50,140 nt of DNA from assembly GCA_016934055.1 (NCBI GenBank), contig JAFGTR010000009.1, forward strand, positions 1 through 50,140, read 5' to 3'. The notes under the pieces are model-generated. The model was not told the DNA's origin and made no database searches. It saw only the letters and a program-made list of their open reading frames with translations. Made by a program: the position numbers and the translations under genes. Source of the stretch: Bacteroidales bacterium. GTDB lineage: Bacteria; Bacteroidota; Bacteroidia; Bacteroidales; UBA10428. How positions within the stretch are numbered: the first letter of the stretch is position 1; each line of letters begins with the position of its first letter. Shown in pieces: positions 1 to 8,712 of this stretch.

Positions 1-58
1 AGACCAGCAGACCAGCAGACCGCATCCCACACAACTCGTCCCTTGTCCCTTGTCCCTA
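1..58. repeat. Short-period tandem repeats at window edge
   Basis: Positions 1-24 are three units of an octamer (AGACCAGC, AGACCAGC, AGACCGCA). Positions 38-58 are a heptamer run (TGTCCCT-like). Both belong to the period-7/8 intergenic tracts found throughout this window. Nothing coding is visible before position 184. Confidence 0.7.
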
Positions 59-183
59 CTTTAGGTAACATCCCCTACTCCATTTTCCGTTCCATCCCCT
101 AGACATTTCAGGGGCATATACTTATTGGATGATACGGTAATAAGCCGAACCTTTGTTGAGGTTTTTTAAACAAATGACCAAAT

Positions 184-438
184 ATGACAACGCAGGAATT
201 TAATCCCATACCATCAGTAACGGCTCCTCTGGAAAAGGCAGAACAGGCCATGGGAAATGGTGATCTGGCCAAAGCATTTGAACTGATTGAGAAAATTCTT
301 GAAGAAATCAATTCAAGGGCATTCATTAACAAAACAAAAGACTGGGATAACGGTCACAGGGCCTTTTTACTGGACATAACAAACCGCTGTATTTTTCTTA
401 AACAGAAACTGATCAAAGAAATGGCAAAAAATCTCTGA
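184..438 (+). CDS. Small hypothetical protein (84 aa)
   Basis: I do not recognise this protein. It has no signal peptide or membrane segment. The sequence is rich in Glu, Lys, Leu and Ala with helix-like spacing, especially around the run LAKAFELIEKILEEI at about residues 29-43, which suggests a small soluble helical protein. The ATG at 184 is the first in frame. The gene ends 31 bp before the secreted beta-helix gene in the same direction, so the two may share a transcript. A weak promoter-like pair (TTGG near 125 and AACCTTTG near 149) lies upstream. The reading frame and composition look genuine, but the short length keeps confidence moderate. Confidence 0.55.
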   Translation: MTTQEFNPIPSVTAPLEKAEQAMGNGDLAKAFELIEKILEEINSRAFINKTKDWDNGHRAFLLDITNRCIFLKQKLIKEMAKNL

Positions 439-469
439 ACTATTATAATCAACTTAAAAAGCACCTATT

Positions 470-1897
470 ATGAAAGCAATCAAATCAGTTTTATTTGTTA
501 CACTTTTTCTTTTTGCGGCATCGGCTGCCTCAGAAGCGCAGGTTAACTTAAAAAGCCTGCAGAAAAAAGTAACCACCACCTCATCAACGCAGTCAAAAAC
601 CACAGAAAGCAAGACTACGGGGCAGGCAGGCCAGAGCACACAAGCGTCAGTCACGCCTTCAGGCAACAGCTCAGGAAAGACCTTCTATGTGTCAATTGCT
701 AACGGCAATAACGGTAATGATGGCAGCAAGGCCAGCCCGCTGAAAAACATCGACAAGGCCATTAAGATATCTGCGCCGGGTGATGTGATCAACGTAGCAG
801 GTGGTCAGTACATGGGCACGCTGAGAATCGGTTTCCTCGAAACAGATAAGCCGCTGAAAATCTATGGCAGCTGGGATGAAAGTTTTACAAAGCAGGATAT
901 TGCAGCTCATCCTGCCGTATTCCAGCCCGACAATGAAAGCGCCCGCACATCACGGAAAGCCCTGTTGAAATTCACAAAAGATGTAGCAGGGACTATCATT
1001 GATCATATGGTTTTTGATGCAGGGGAACGTAATGCTTACTCACCAAAAGACGGTATTGTAGAAGGTGTGGAAGGTGGGCGTTTGCTGCTGCCCACAGAAA
1101 AACCTTCAACCGGCAATTCAACCGTGGGAGAACCTTTGCTGCAATTTGTCAGCGCCACCACCGGGGGTGATGTGACGATACAGAACTGCGTTTTTGTGAA
1201 CGGGCCAAGCTTTGCCCTTCAGGCCGGTCACCGCAGCGGAAAGTTTACCGTTAAAAATAATGTTTTTATTGCCAATAAGATGGCAGCCATTGAGATATTC
1301 GGCACCTGCGCCAGCACAGGAGGCCCCAATACACTTGCTCTATGCGGAGAAGTTGAAATTGCCAACAACACCATTCTGTTTTCATGGAGCAGGCTGAAAG
1401 ATTTTCTCGACATGGGTTATGGCGTAAGGATTATGACCAAATGCGATTACAACGTTCACCATAACATAATCGGCGGCAGCATCCTGTCAGCTATTGATCA
1501 CACCCGTTTCAATAAAAACGAATGGGTTAAGGTCGATAACAATATCTTCTTTGTTAACAAAGACAAAGACATGCATTACAGTCCGGCCAGCAACACACGT
1601 CTTCGCATAGATGCCGGTGAATTCGGTGATCTGGACATTGCCAGTGCCAAAGGCAATAAAAACGAAATACCAAAAGGCCTTAAAGTTAACAAGGCCTACC
1701 TCGAAGGCTACCTGAGTGCCAGGTATAGTGAGCAGGTCGACTATAATCCCAACTCACCGGCCAATCAATGGAGAGAAATCATGGGCATGAACAAACAGGG
1801 AACCATTAAATCACAAGTGACAATGTTTGCCAACAAATACCCCTGGAAAGATGCACTGAGTCTGTTCGGAAACGTGAGTGGCTACGGGGCTCAGTAA
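470..1897 (+). CDS. Secreted right-handed beta-helix protein (DUF1565/pectin-lyase-fold-like)
   Basis: The protein has 475 residues. A Sec signal peptide occupies about residues 1-24 (hydrophobic core LFVTLFLFAASAAS, cleavage near EAQ). A Thr/Ser/Gln-rich linker follows (about 25-68), then the segment FYVSIANGNNGNDGSKASPL (about 70-90), which is the usual entry to DUF1565-type beta-helix domains. The rest contains many short beta-strand turns with Asn/Asp ladders (for example VTIQNCVFVN and NNVFIANKMAAIEI), typical of right-handed parallel beta-helices. Such proteins often bind or cleave acidic polysaccharides, but I cannot see a catalytic set, so no enzyme activity is assigned. It has no recognisable T9SS sorting domain. 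A strong terminator lies 48 bp after the stop. Confidence 0.8.
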   Translation: MKAIKSVLFVTLFLFAASAASEAQVNLKSLQKKVTTTSSTQSKTTESKTTGQAGQSTQASVTPSGNSSGKTFYVSIANGNNGNDGSKASPLKNIDKAIKISAPGDVINVAGGQYMGTLRIGFLETDKPLKIYGSWDESFTKQDIAAHPAVFQPDNESARTSRKALLKFTKDVAGTIIDHMVFDAGERNAYSPKDGIVEGVEGGRLLLPTEKPSTGNSTVGEPLLQFVSATTGGDVTIQNCVFVNGPSFALQAGHRSGKFTVKNNVFIANKMAAIEIFGTCASTGGPNTLALCGEVEIANNTILFSWSRLKDFLDMGYGVRIMTKCDYNVHHNIIGGSILSAIDHTRFNKNEWVKVDNNIFFVNKDKDMHYSPASNTRLRIDAGEFGDLDIASAKGNKNEIPKGLKVNKAYLEGYLSARYSEQVDYNPNSPANQWREIMGMNKQGTIKSQVTMFANKYPWKDALSLFGNVSGYGAQ

Positions 1898-1944
1898 CAT
1901 ATAATCGAACCGGCTTTTAACCTGACCGGCACAGGCAAAGGATA

Positions 1945-1987
1945 AAGCCCGTAACCGACAGTTTTACCTGTCGGTACGGGCTTTTTT
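1945..1987. terminator. Rho-independent terminator, probably bidirectional
   Basis: The left arm AAGCCCGTA-A-CCGACAG (1945-1961) pairs with CTGTCGGTACGGGCTT (1968-1983), with one bulged A and a 6-nt loop. A run of T follows to 1987. It lies between the stop of the plus-strand beta-helix gene and the stop of the minus-strand LysE gene (1992), so it can serve both convergent units. Confidence 0.92.
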
Positions 1988-1991
1988 ACAA

Positions 1992-2609
1992 TTATAGAGT
2001 TAATGTTTTTATTCCTTCCACAATAAACAGTATTGCAAACACAAAAAGAGCCATCCCGAGGATCCGCATGATCCATATGTATATCCTGCTGTTAAGGAGA
2101 GCCCTGGTCTTATCGGCCAGAATGGCGACACCAATCTTTGATCCAAGCAGGAACACATAAAAGGAAAGAAAAAATAAGAGTACTGCACCAACATTTGTCT
2201 CATAAGCTTTTATCACAATGGGAATACCAACAGTCACCCAGAAAAGATAGGGATGAGGATTCAGGATGTTGGCAATGATCCCTTTTTTCAGTGATGCCGG
2301 CTTAAAATGCTGCATGTCAACAGCCAGACCTTTTGATCTCAGGCACTCATATCCCAGCCAGGCAATAAAAAGTCCGCCAGACAATGAAATAACGCCTAAT
2401 AAAATACTGAATTGCGATAGCCTGGAAAGGATAAAAAAAGCAAGGGCAATAATGGGCAAATCAGTAACCAGCGGAGCCAGTGCAACCTTAATACCTTCTT
2501 TCCGGTTATGCCTTATTGACTCCGCAATGACCAGTGTCAGCAAAGGACCGGGGGAGATCCCTGCTGTGAAACCAAATATTGCCCCTGTTAGTATAAAAGA
2601 AGTAATCAA
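1992..2609 (-). CDS. LysE/RhtB-family amino-acid exporter
   Basis: This 205-residue protein is the usual size for the LysE/RhtB family. It has about six hydrophobic segments and the N-terminal signature AGISPGP (about residues 17-23), and the motif NPHPYLFW (about 116-123) fits the family's NPK/NP element. Members export amino acids or related small metabolites across the inner membrane using the proton gradient. The substrate cannot be read from the sequence. It follows the 60-aa membrane protein gene on the same strand by 34 bp and probably shares its transcript. Confidence 0.88.
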   Translation of the reverse strand: MITSFILTGAIFGFTAGISPGPLLTLVIAESIRHNRKEGIKVALAPLVTDLPIIALAFFILSRLSQFSILLGVISLSGGLFIAWLGYECLRSKGLAVDMQHFKPASLKKGIIANILNPHPYLFWVTVGIPIVIKAYETNVGAVLLFFLSFYVFLLGSKIGVAILADKTRALLNSRIYIWIMRILGMALFVFAILFIVEGIKTLTL

Positions 2610-2643
2610 CGATTCTTATAATGCGTCGGGATCCCCTGAAATA

Positions 2644-2826
2644 TTACATCGCTAACTTGCCGAATGCCTGATATACAAGAAATACCGGCCAGACAATGGC
2701 TTTCAGAAACCCCAATACACCCAGCCAGAAGGTGGTGGCATGCGAAATAAAATAAATAGCGGCGCCGATAAGGCCCAGTCCATAAACTGCATTTGCAGCG
2801 GGATTTGTGTTTACTTGTTTTGCCAT
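2644..2826 (-). CDS. Small membrane protein (60 aa)
   Basis: A short hydrophilic N-terminus (MAKQVNTNPAANA) is followed by two closely spaced hydrophobic stretches: about residues 14-30, and about 32-54 including TFWLGVLGFLKAIVWPVFLVYQ. This predicts one or two membrane helices. I cannot name a function. The gene sits 34 bp upstream of the LysE-type exporter in the same direction, which suggests co-transcription, although small proteins of this kind also occur in unrelated contexts. Upstream (2827-3058) is an AT-rich divergent spacer towards the GH105-like gene. Confidence 0.65.
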   Translation of the reverse strand: MAKQVNTNPAANAVYGLGLIGAAIYFISHATTFWLGVLGFLKAIVWPVFLVYQAFGKLAM

Positions 2827-3058
2827 AGTTCGTTCTCTTTTGGTTTATTTCAAATATACCTTTAATACAAATACAAGTCAAGTTTATTATTTCAAAAATC
2901 CCCGGATGCCATAATAATAACCTTTCTCTAATAAAGAATAACAGGCGCATTTCGGTTACTAAGCATAAAAAAGTCTGTCTGTTATAACTTTTGCTTTTTA
3001 TGCTTTATCTTTATGGTTGTTAGTTTTTTTAATCTTGTTTTTCTGTTTTAAATCCATT

Positions 3059-4306
3059 ATGACCATGAAAAAACTGCTTATTCTCCTCCCTTCAATTGTG
3101 TGGATCACTTGCACCACCGGTCAGCAATACAATGCTGACGAAGCCGTGGTACGCAGCATTGCCGACCGTATCCTCGATGAAACAGAATACGGATTCAGGG
3201 TCTATCGCGGAGATGAAACATGGGATAACGCAAAGGATATCCCCCAAAACACATTCGTTCGCTTTAAAAGCGAATACCTCAGCTGGCATTATGTAAACGG
3301 CGTTATCAACATGGCCATGACTGACCTGGGCGAATTCTTGCAGGACGACAGGTATACTCAGCATTGTGTTGATCAAATCTATTTTGGTTTCAACAACTAC
3401 AAGGTATTTGAAAAACGCCATACGGCTGACGCACCCCGATGGGGCTACCCTTACAGGGAACTGTTCAAAATAATGGAGCTTGATGATTGCGGGTCAATGG
3501 GTGCCAGCGCCATTGAAGCCTATAACCGTAAACCATCACAGGAATTGAGGGATTATTTCGACCGCGTGGCCGATCATATACTGAACAAACAGGACCGGCT
3601 GGCTGATAAAACCCTGGTGAGACAGGGACCTCGCAAGATGACCCTCTGGGCCGACGATCTCTTTATGAGCGTTCCCTTCCTGGCACGCATGGGGAAATTC
3701 ACCGGTGAAAAGAAATATTTCGATGATGCCGTCACCCAGGTACTGAATTTCCATAAGTATTTGTGGAATGAGGATAAAGGATTGTACTACCATTGTTATT
3801 ACAGTGACCTCGACCGTAATGGTGTGGCCCACTGGGGACGATGCAACGGCTGGGTGATGATGGCCGAGGTGCACCTGCTGAACCACATGCCGGCTGACCA
3901 TCCGCAGCGCGAAACGGTCAGAAAGATCCTTGAAAAACACATACTCGGCATTGCTAAATACCAGAACGGGAAAGGCCTCTGGCACCAGCTGCTGGATAAA
4001 AGCGATTCGTATGAAGAGTCATCCTGCTCATCGATGTTCGTCTATGCCACTGCCAGGGCCGTAAACATGGGATGGATCGATAAAAGCTATGGCACCATTG
4101 CCCTTACAGGCTGGGAAGGCCTTAAAAACAACATGATAACCGCCGACGGGCAGCTGAAAAGTGTCTGTGTGGGAACCGGCATCCAGGATAATCTGGTCTT
4201 TTATTACAACCGCCCGGCCCGCACCAACGAATTACACGGACTGGGAGCCGTGATTGAGGCAGGGATTGAGATTATAAGAATGAAGAAAGAAATGAAACAG
4301 GAATAA
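3059..4306 (+). CDS. GH88/GH105-family unsaturated glycuronyl hydrolase-like protein, exported
   Basis: The protein has an (alpha/alpha)6-barrel-type sequence of about 415 residues. Diagnostic segments are RWGYPYRELFKIMELDDCGS, WADDLFMSVPFLARMGKF, HWGRCNGWVMMAEVHLL and SCSSMFVYATARAV. These match the GH88/GH105 pattern, in which paired Asp residues in the LDD and WADD segments hydrate the unsaturated uronic acid left by polysaccharide lyases, for example on rhamnogalacturonan oligosaccharides. I start it at ATG 3059 (MTMKKLL), because the longer frame begins with a TTG; ATG 3065 is equally possible. The hydrophobic N-terminus ends in WITC, a weak lipobox, so it is either a periplasmic protein or a lipoprotein. 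It is followed by a GH39-like gene after a 333-bp spacer. There is no SusC/SusD pair nearby. Confidence 0.85.
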   Translation: MTMKKLLILLPSIVWITCTTGQQYNADEAVVRSIADRILDETEYGFRVYRGDETWDNAKDIPQNTFVRFKSEYLSWHYVNGVINMAMTDLGEFLQDDRYTQHCVDQIYFGFNNYKVFEKRHTADAPRWGYPYRELFKIMELDDCGSMGASAIEAYNRKPSQELRDYFDRVADHILNKQDRLADKTLVRQGPRKMTLWADDLFMSVPFLARMGKFTGEKKYFDDAVTQVLNFHKYLWNEDKGLYYHCYYSDLDRNGVAHWGRCNGWVMMAEVHLLNHMPADHPQRETVRKILEKHILGIAKYQNGKGLWHQLLDKSDSYEESSCSSMFVYATARAVNMGWIDKSYGTIALTGWEGLKNNMITADGQLKSVCVGTGIQDNLVFYYNRPARTNELHGLGAVIEAGIEIIRMKKEMKQE

Positions 4307-4639
4307 TCGGGGCTGTGCCTATGCCCCTCTGTCGTTCCTGTTGACGTAATGCGAGTGATAAAACCAACGGGAATTGTTAAGCGTCGACCAGGAAACTCCC
4401 CCAAAGAGAGAAAACATTTGGATGCTAATGAAGACAATTCTGATATATCCGGTTAACCCACCCCTAACTCCTATTAAAACATTAAACCTTACTTCCTGTA
4501 TTCGGCTCAGACTCACGTTTTTTACGGAACAATTTACGCTTAATTCGAATCTATCCTTTCAAACTTGTTGCCTGAAAAAATAGTTTTATGTCTTGGAAAC
4601 AGTTCAATAATCAAAGTATTATAAATATAACCCTTAGAT
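4307..4639. other. Non-coding spacer between two glycoside hydrolase genes
   Basis: This is 333 bp of AT-rich sequence. A GGGG...CCCC pairing near 4309-4326 is too weak to call a terminator. I see no convincing promoter or gene. The short frames here have no protein-like features. Confidence 0.5.
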
Positions 4640-6349
4640 ATGAAATCTTTATCCTGTTTTCTATTAACTCTTCCTCTCATCATCTCGTGTAAAAATCCGG
4701 TTCAACCTCCGGAATCTTCAAGGGAAATAGTGTATATCCAGATAAACCTCGAAGAAGAAATAGGTCCCATGAATCCTTCGTGGGCCTGGTTTGGTTATGA
4801 TGAGCCCAACTATACTTATATGAAAGATGGCCGGAAACTGCTGTCGGAAATCGCTGCCCTGAGCCCTGTGCCGGTTTATATCCGTGCCCATAACCTGCTG
4901 ACCAGCGGTGACGGAACGCCGGCCCTCAAATGGGGATCAACCAATGCCTACACTGAGGATGAAAATGGCAATCCGGTTTACGACTGGACCATCATCGATA
5001 AGATTTTCGACACCTATATTGAACGCGGTATGAAACCCTTCGTTGAGATCGGCTTTATGCCAGAGGCCTTGTCTGTAAAGCCTGAGCCCTACAAGCACAG
5101 TTGGAAACCGGGAGCAAAATATGAAGAGATCTACACCGGCTGGGCCTATCCTCCGAAGGACTATAACACATGGGCCGAACTTGTGTATCAGTGGGTATTG
5201 CATTCGGTCGAACGTTATGGCCGTGAAGAGGTGGAAACCTGGTACTGGGAATTGTGGAACGAGCCCAACATCGGCTACTGGCAGGGAAGCCTGGAAGAGT
5301 ACCTGAAATTATATGACTACACGGCCGATGCCATCAAACGCGCCCTGCCCACCGCTATTATGGGTGGCCCAAATACCACAGGACCTTCCTGGGAGGTTGC
5401 AGCAGAATTCCTGACAGCATTTCTGAATCACATTGTCTCCGGTAAAAATCATGTTACAGGCAAAACAGGTGCTCCGCTTGATTTTATTGCCTTCCATGCA
5501 AAAGGCCAGCCCACCCTGGTTGACAGCACCATTCAAATGAATATGGGCACACAATTGCGAGATATCTCAAAAGGCTTTGAGATTGTGGCATCTTTTCCGG
5601 AACTAAAGCACCTTCCCGTTATCATCGGTGAATGTGATCCCGAAGGATGTGCAGCCTGTTCCATGCAGGATTATCCCCAGAATGCTTACCGCAACGGCAC
5701 ACTGTATCCGAGTTATACGGCCGCGTCATTCGCACGCATCTATGCCCTGGCTGATCATTTCGGTGTAAACCTGAAAGGCCTCGTCACATGGGCCTTTGAG
5801 TTCGAAGGCCAGCCGTGGTTCAACGGTTACCGCGACCTGGCGACAAACGGTGTGGATAAACCCGTATTGAACGTATTCAGAATGTATGGTATGATGAACG
5901 GCAGGCGTGTTGAAGTATCAGGCGATCTGGCCTATGACTATATTTCGGTGAGAGATTCCGGTGTCAGAGGAGACAAACCGGATATCAACGCACTGGCCGT
6001 GGTCAACGATTCATCCGCGAGCATCATGGTCTGGAACTATCATGATCTGAATGTGATCAGGCCGGAAACAGCAGTAATGCTCACAGTTAAGGGCATCCCG
6101 GCTAAAAAGGTCACTTTAACCCATTACAGGATCGACCACAATAACAGCAATTCATACGAGGTATGGAAAAACATGGGATCACCACAGGAGCCGACGCCTG
6201 AGCAATACGCCGGGCTTGAAAAAGCAGGCATGCTGAAGTTGCTTTCGAAACCCTTGAAAATAAAAGTAAACCAGGGCATATCTGACATCAACATCAGCCT
6301 GCCCGGGCAGGCGGTTTCACTGATAAAGCTGGAATGGTTGTCAAACTGA
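4640..6349 (+). CDS. GH39-like glycoside hydrolase, probable lipoprotein
   Basis: The 569-residue protein starts with a lipoprotein-type signal ending LIISC (Cys17). It then has a (beta/alpha)8-barrel catalytic region: ELWNEPN carries the predicted acid/base Glu (E208), and VIIGECDPEG carries the predicted nucleophile Glu (E331). The pairing of WNEPN with a downstream IIGE segment, plus DFIAFHAKG between them, is the GH39 layout (beta-xylosidase and alpha-iduronidase type). A beta-sandwich-like C-terminal region of about 150 residues follows (SIMVWNYHD, VTLTHYRID). It acts in the envelope. Together with the upstream GH105-like gene it suggests side-chain trimming of a plant or algal acidic polysaccharide. 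The exact sugar cannot be inferred. Confidence 0.85.
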   Translation: MKSLSCFLLTLPLIISCKNPVQPPESSREIVYIQINLEEEIGPMNPSWAWFGYDEPNYTYMKDGRKLLSEIAALSPVPVYIRAHNLLTSGDGTPALKWGSTNAYTEDENGNPVYDWTIIDKIFDTYIERGMKPFVEIGFMPEALSVKPEPYKHSWKPGAKYEEIYTGWAYPPKDYNTWAELVYQWVLHSVERYGREEVETWYWELWNEPNIGYWQGSLEEYLKLYDYTADAIKRALPTAIMGGPNTTGPSWEVAAEFLTAFLNHIVSGKNHVTGKTGAPLDFIAFHAKGQPTLVDSTIQMNMGTQLRDISKGFEIVASFPELKHLPVIIGECDPEGCAACSMQDYPQNAYRNGTLYPSYTAASFARIYALADHFGVNLKGLVTWAFEFEGQPWFNGYRDLATNGVDKPVLNVFRMYGMMNGRRVEVSGDLAYDYISVRDSGVRGDKPDINALAVVNDSSASIMVWNYHDLNVIRPETAVMLTVKGIPAKKVTLTHYRIDHNNSNSYEVWKNMGSPQEPTPEQYAGLEKAGMLKLLSKPLKIKVNQGISDINISLPGQAVSLIKLEWLSN

Positions 6350-6352
6350 AAT

Positions 6353-6387
6353 AGACCTGACAGTGTCTGTAAGACCTGTCAGTGTCT
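6353..6387. repeat. Two direct copies of AGACCTGNCAGTGTCT
   Basis: AGACCTGACAGTGTCT (6353-6368) and AGACCTGTCAGTGTCT (6372-6387) differ at one base. The same unit appears in reverse complement, again as a close pair, at 34001-34034, and a variant hairpin occurs at 11928-11965. The copies lie directly after the GH39-like stop codon. Confidence 0.85.
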
Positions 6388-6438
6388 TTATATAAAAGTC
6401 AGTAAAATATATCTTTATTCATCCTTTTCACCCAAACC

Positions 6439-6930
6439 ATGAATACCATCATCTTCCGGTTACTTCATTCCAACGAAACCTGGTTCCTCAAAGAAATGCT
6501 CTGGGAAGCCATTTTCATTCCGGAAGAGACCAAACAGAAACTGACAAAATCAATCCTCGATCAGCCTGATCTCAGAAAATACTACGCCGGTTGGGGAAGA
6601 ACGGGCGATGTCGCTATCGTTGCCGTTCAGCCTGAAACCGGTAAACCCGCAGGCTGTGCCTGGGGCAGACTGTTTCCCGCCGACGACAAAGGATATGGCT
6701 TTATTGATGAAATAACTCCCGAATTATCGATTGCCGTTGATCCCGTCTTTCGCGGTCAGGGTATCGGAACAAAACTTTTGCAGAAATTGATAAAAGAATA
6801 CGGCAAAAAAGGTTACTTAAGACTATCATTGAGCGTAAATAAAGAAAACCCAAGCCTGAGTTTATATTACCGTTCAGGCTTTAAGATTTATGCTGAAAAG
6901 GAGGATTCGATCGTGATGAGTTATCCATGA
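6439..6930 (+). CDS. GNAT-family N-acetyltransferase
   Basis: This 163-residue protein has the GNAT core. Motif A is ELSIAVDPVFRGQGIGTKLL, with the acetyl-CoA pyrophosphate loop RGQGIG at residues 105-110. The C-terminal strand/helix region LRLSLSVNKENPSLSLYYRSGF is also typical. It is expected to transfer an acetyl group from acetyl-CoA to a small molecule or protein amine, but the substrate is unknown. It is a stand-alone gene. A possible Bacteroidota -7 box TATCTTTA lies at 6410-6417, 22 bp upstream of the ATG. Confidence 0.9.
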   Translation: MNTIIFRLLHSNETWFLKEMLWEAIFIPEETKQKLTKSILDQPDLRKYYAGWGRTGDVAIVAVQPETGKPAGCAWGRLFPADDKGYGFIDEITPELSIAVDPVFRGQGIGTKLLQKLIKEYGKKGYLRLSLSVNKENPSLSLYYRSGFKIYAEKEDSIVMSYP

Positions 6931-7069
6931 TTGATAGTATTTCTGAAGGCTTACACCTCCTCATAACGAAATATACGGCTTTCAATAAGGAAGAAAAATA
7001 AGAAAGACCATTATTTTTTAAAGAAAGAATTACTAATAACCAGAGAACCGTTTGATCATAAGCCGTCTG

Positions 7070-7462
7070 TCACTGAACAGCGGATATCTCTTTCTTTTTC
7101 CTGTTGTGACTGATGATAAACAAAATACCGGCAACTATAAAAGGCACACCAAGAGCAAGGGTAGCAACAAGAGCTGTCATAAATAAATCTGTTCTCTTAA
7201 AGTTATGATAAAATATAAAACCGCTGAAAGCCAGACTAGTAACCAACAAAATTATACCGCCGGCTCTTTCATATTTCCATGCAACCAGCAATATGGCCAG
7301 CATAACAAATGATGGAATCAGGTGCATCAGAAAGGCAACTGTGTTTTGCCAGAAAGTGCGTTCAGATGAGAAAGAATCCAACGCAAACATACTGATAAAA
7401 AGAATAGCCAGGATGCACAGAATCCTTGGAGTCCATTGAAGTATTTCAGTGGATGTTTTCAT
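7070..7462 (-). CDS. Small four-helix integral membrane protein (130 aa)
   Basis: Four hydrophobic segments are visible at about residues 12-29, 40-64, 68-86 and 95-119, followed by a basic tail (HNRKKKE). The overall look (RILCILAILFISMFALDSF, then LIPSFVMLAILLVAWKYE) is that of a small conserved bacterial membrane protein family of unknown role; I do not assign a function. It lies on the minus strand, 212 bp downstream of the SnoaL-like lipoprotein gene. The spacer 7463-7674 holds no recognisable signal. Confidence 0.7.
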   Translation of the reverse strand: MKTSTEILQWTPRILCILAILFISMFALDSFSSERTFWQNTVAFLMHLIPSFVMLAILLVAWKYERAGGIILLVTSLAFSGFIFYHNFKRTDLFMTALVATLALGVPFIVAGILFIISHNRKKKEISAVQ

Positions 7463-7674
7463 ATGCCAAAGTATAATATTTTAACAATTTTCGTTCTGGA
7501 ATACCATACAGGCCAATGTTATAGTCACAGAGTACATATATGCAAATGAATCCGGATAAAACCCGGAAAATTTCAGAAGTTGACTGCTCAATTGAGAAAA
7601 ACAATCGCGGAGCGGTCTGATATATTAATTCGTAAGCTCCGCAGATTGTAATATATTTTAGAAAATAAATGAAA

Positions 7675-8169
7675 TTATTTCAATGCCTCATTAATTTTTG
7701 GCAGTTCTTCATTTTTAGGAATAAACCCACAGCTAAAGGCAAAAATCATCCAATGACCATCTTTTTTGATCAAATGATATGTGTTACGCCATGGGAGCAA
7801 TGTTACATCGGGCATCATATACTGTTGCACTGCAGTTGCTGAATGACCATCAGCAGCAACTTTTATCACTTGTTCATCAAAAAAATCCATTACCGGAACA
7901 GTATCAGCAAGCATTTGTGACCATATATCTGTTATTTGCTGCTTATTCCAGAATTCTGACGGATCAGTTCCCATACATAATGCATCATCGGTCAGGTATG
8001 ATACCAGGGTTGTCACATCCTGCGCATTAAATGCTTCGATAAACTTATCAAATAAGGAATCAATCGCAGCTTTTTCAGCTTCAATGTCAACACTGACATT
8101 TACAGGCTTTTGTTGGCAGGCAGTTAATACTGCTGCAGTAATGACGAAAAAAAGGCATAGTTTCTTCAT
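7675..8169 (-). CDS. SnoaL/DUF4440-like (NTF2-fold) lipoprotein
   Basis: A lipoprotein signal peptide ends in LTAC (Cys18). The mature part of about 145 residues reads as an NTF2-like cone fold: FDKFIEAFNAQDVTTLVSYLTDDALCMGTDPSEFW followed by paired strands (SATAVQQYMMPDV, WRNTYHLIKKDGHWMIFAFSCGF). The pattern 'aid-Lys/Asp-Phe-Asn-Ala-x-Asp' and the final 'dGhWmi' strand are characteristic of SnoaL-like and DUF4440 proteins. Many of these have no known enzymatic activity. It probably sits on a membrane facing the periplasm, with an unknown ligand. Confidence 0.8.
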   Translation of the reverse strand: MKKLCLFFVITAAVLTACQQKPVNVSVDIEAEKAAIDSLFDKFIEAFNAQDVTTLVSYLTDDALCMGTDPSEFWNKQQITDIWSQMLADTVPVMDFFDEQVIKVAADGHSATAVQQYMMPDVTLLPWRNTYHLIKKDGHWMIFAFSCGFIPKNEELPKINEALK

Positions 8170-8350
8170 AGTGCAGGTATTTAATAATGATTTAATTAAT
8201 CTGAAAGTTCAAAATATCCAACAATTTACACAACCAATAGGTAAATGCCAAATTCTTTTTAATGAAATTCAACTTTTTGTGCATCATAAGTTGTATGGTA
8301 AGCATTACAGAGATCAGCAGTGGAAAGCAAAACAGTATTCCGCCAAAACA

Positions 8351-8393
8351 TAAAAATAAAAAACCGGCTCAGGTGCATTCCGAAGCGAACCGG
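8351..8393 (-). terminator. Orphan terminator-like hairpin on minus strand
   Basis: Read on the minus strand, CCGGTTC (8393-8387) pairs with GAGCCGG (8370-8364) around a 16-nt loop and is followed by TTTTTTATTTTT (8363-8352). This has the shape of an intrinsic terminator, yet no gene on the minus strand lies upstream of it within the spacer. Confidence 0.5.
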
Positions 8394-8446
8394 GATTTAT
8401 AATCAGGCTATTCTGAATCAGGTGAAAAACCCGCCCCTAACCTCCA

Positions 8447-8508
8447 GAGGCTGTCTCAAAATGTGCTTAAACTTTCATCCTGAAAAAATTTCAGAATCTC
8501 AACGGGCT
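8447..8508. repeat. Degenerate copy of dispersed intergenic repeats
   Basis: GAGGCTGTCTCAAAA (8447-8461) matches the arm of the inverted repeat at 34667-34828. CATCCTGAAAAAATTTCAG, continuing into AATCTC (about 8478-8500), matches the hairpin arm at 31333-31359 in reverse complement. TTTCAGAATCTCAACGGGCT (8489-8508) matches 34739-34758 with two changes. Confidence 0.65.
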
Positions 8509-8594
8509 ACATGCTAACTTAGCTGATTGTTCTTTTTTTCATTGGATGAATGTTATTATCTTTCGCTACAGGGTGAACGTGAATTATATCCGGC

Positions 8595-8623
8595 TTTCTG
8601 CTCTATACATGTAATTACCTTTG
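8595..8623 (+). promoter_or_regulatory. Candidate promoter with no gene body
   Basis: TTTC (8595-8598) is followed after 17 nt by TACCTTTG (8616-8623), a match to the Bacteroidota -7 consensus TAnnTTTG. The ATG at 8625 opens a frame of only eight codons. This may be the remnant of a deleted gene or chance. Confidence 0.3.
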
Positions 8624-8712
8624 TATGAAGATAGAAAAATCAATAAATTAAAACCATTTTGAACTGTCAATTGTATATACCACTCCCCAATTCCCGGGTT
8701 CCCAAATTCCAC

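Noticed and set aside
2985..3013. Promoter for the GH105-like gene (TTTG ... TATCTTTA)
   Set aside because: The spacing between the two boxes is only 12 nt, too short for the Bacteroidota -33/-7 pair.
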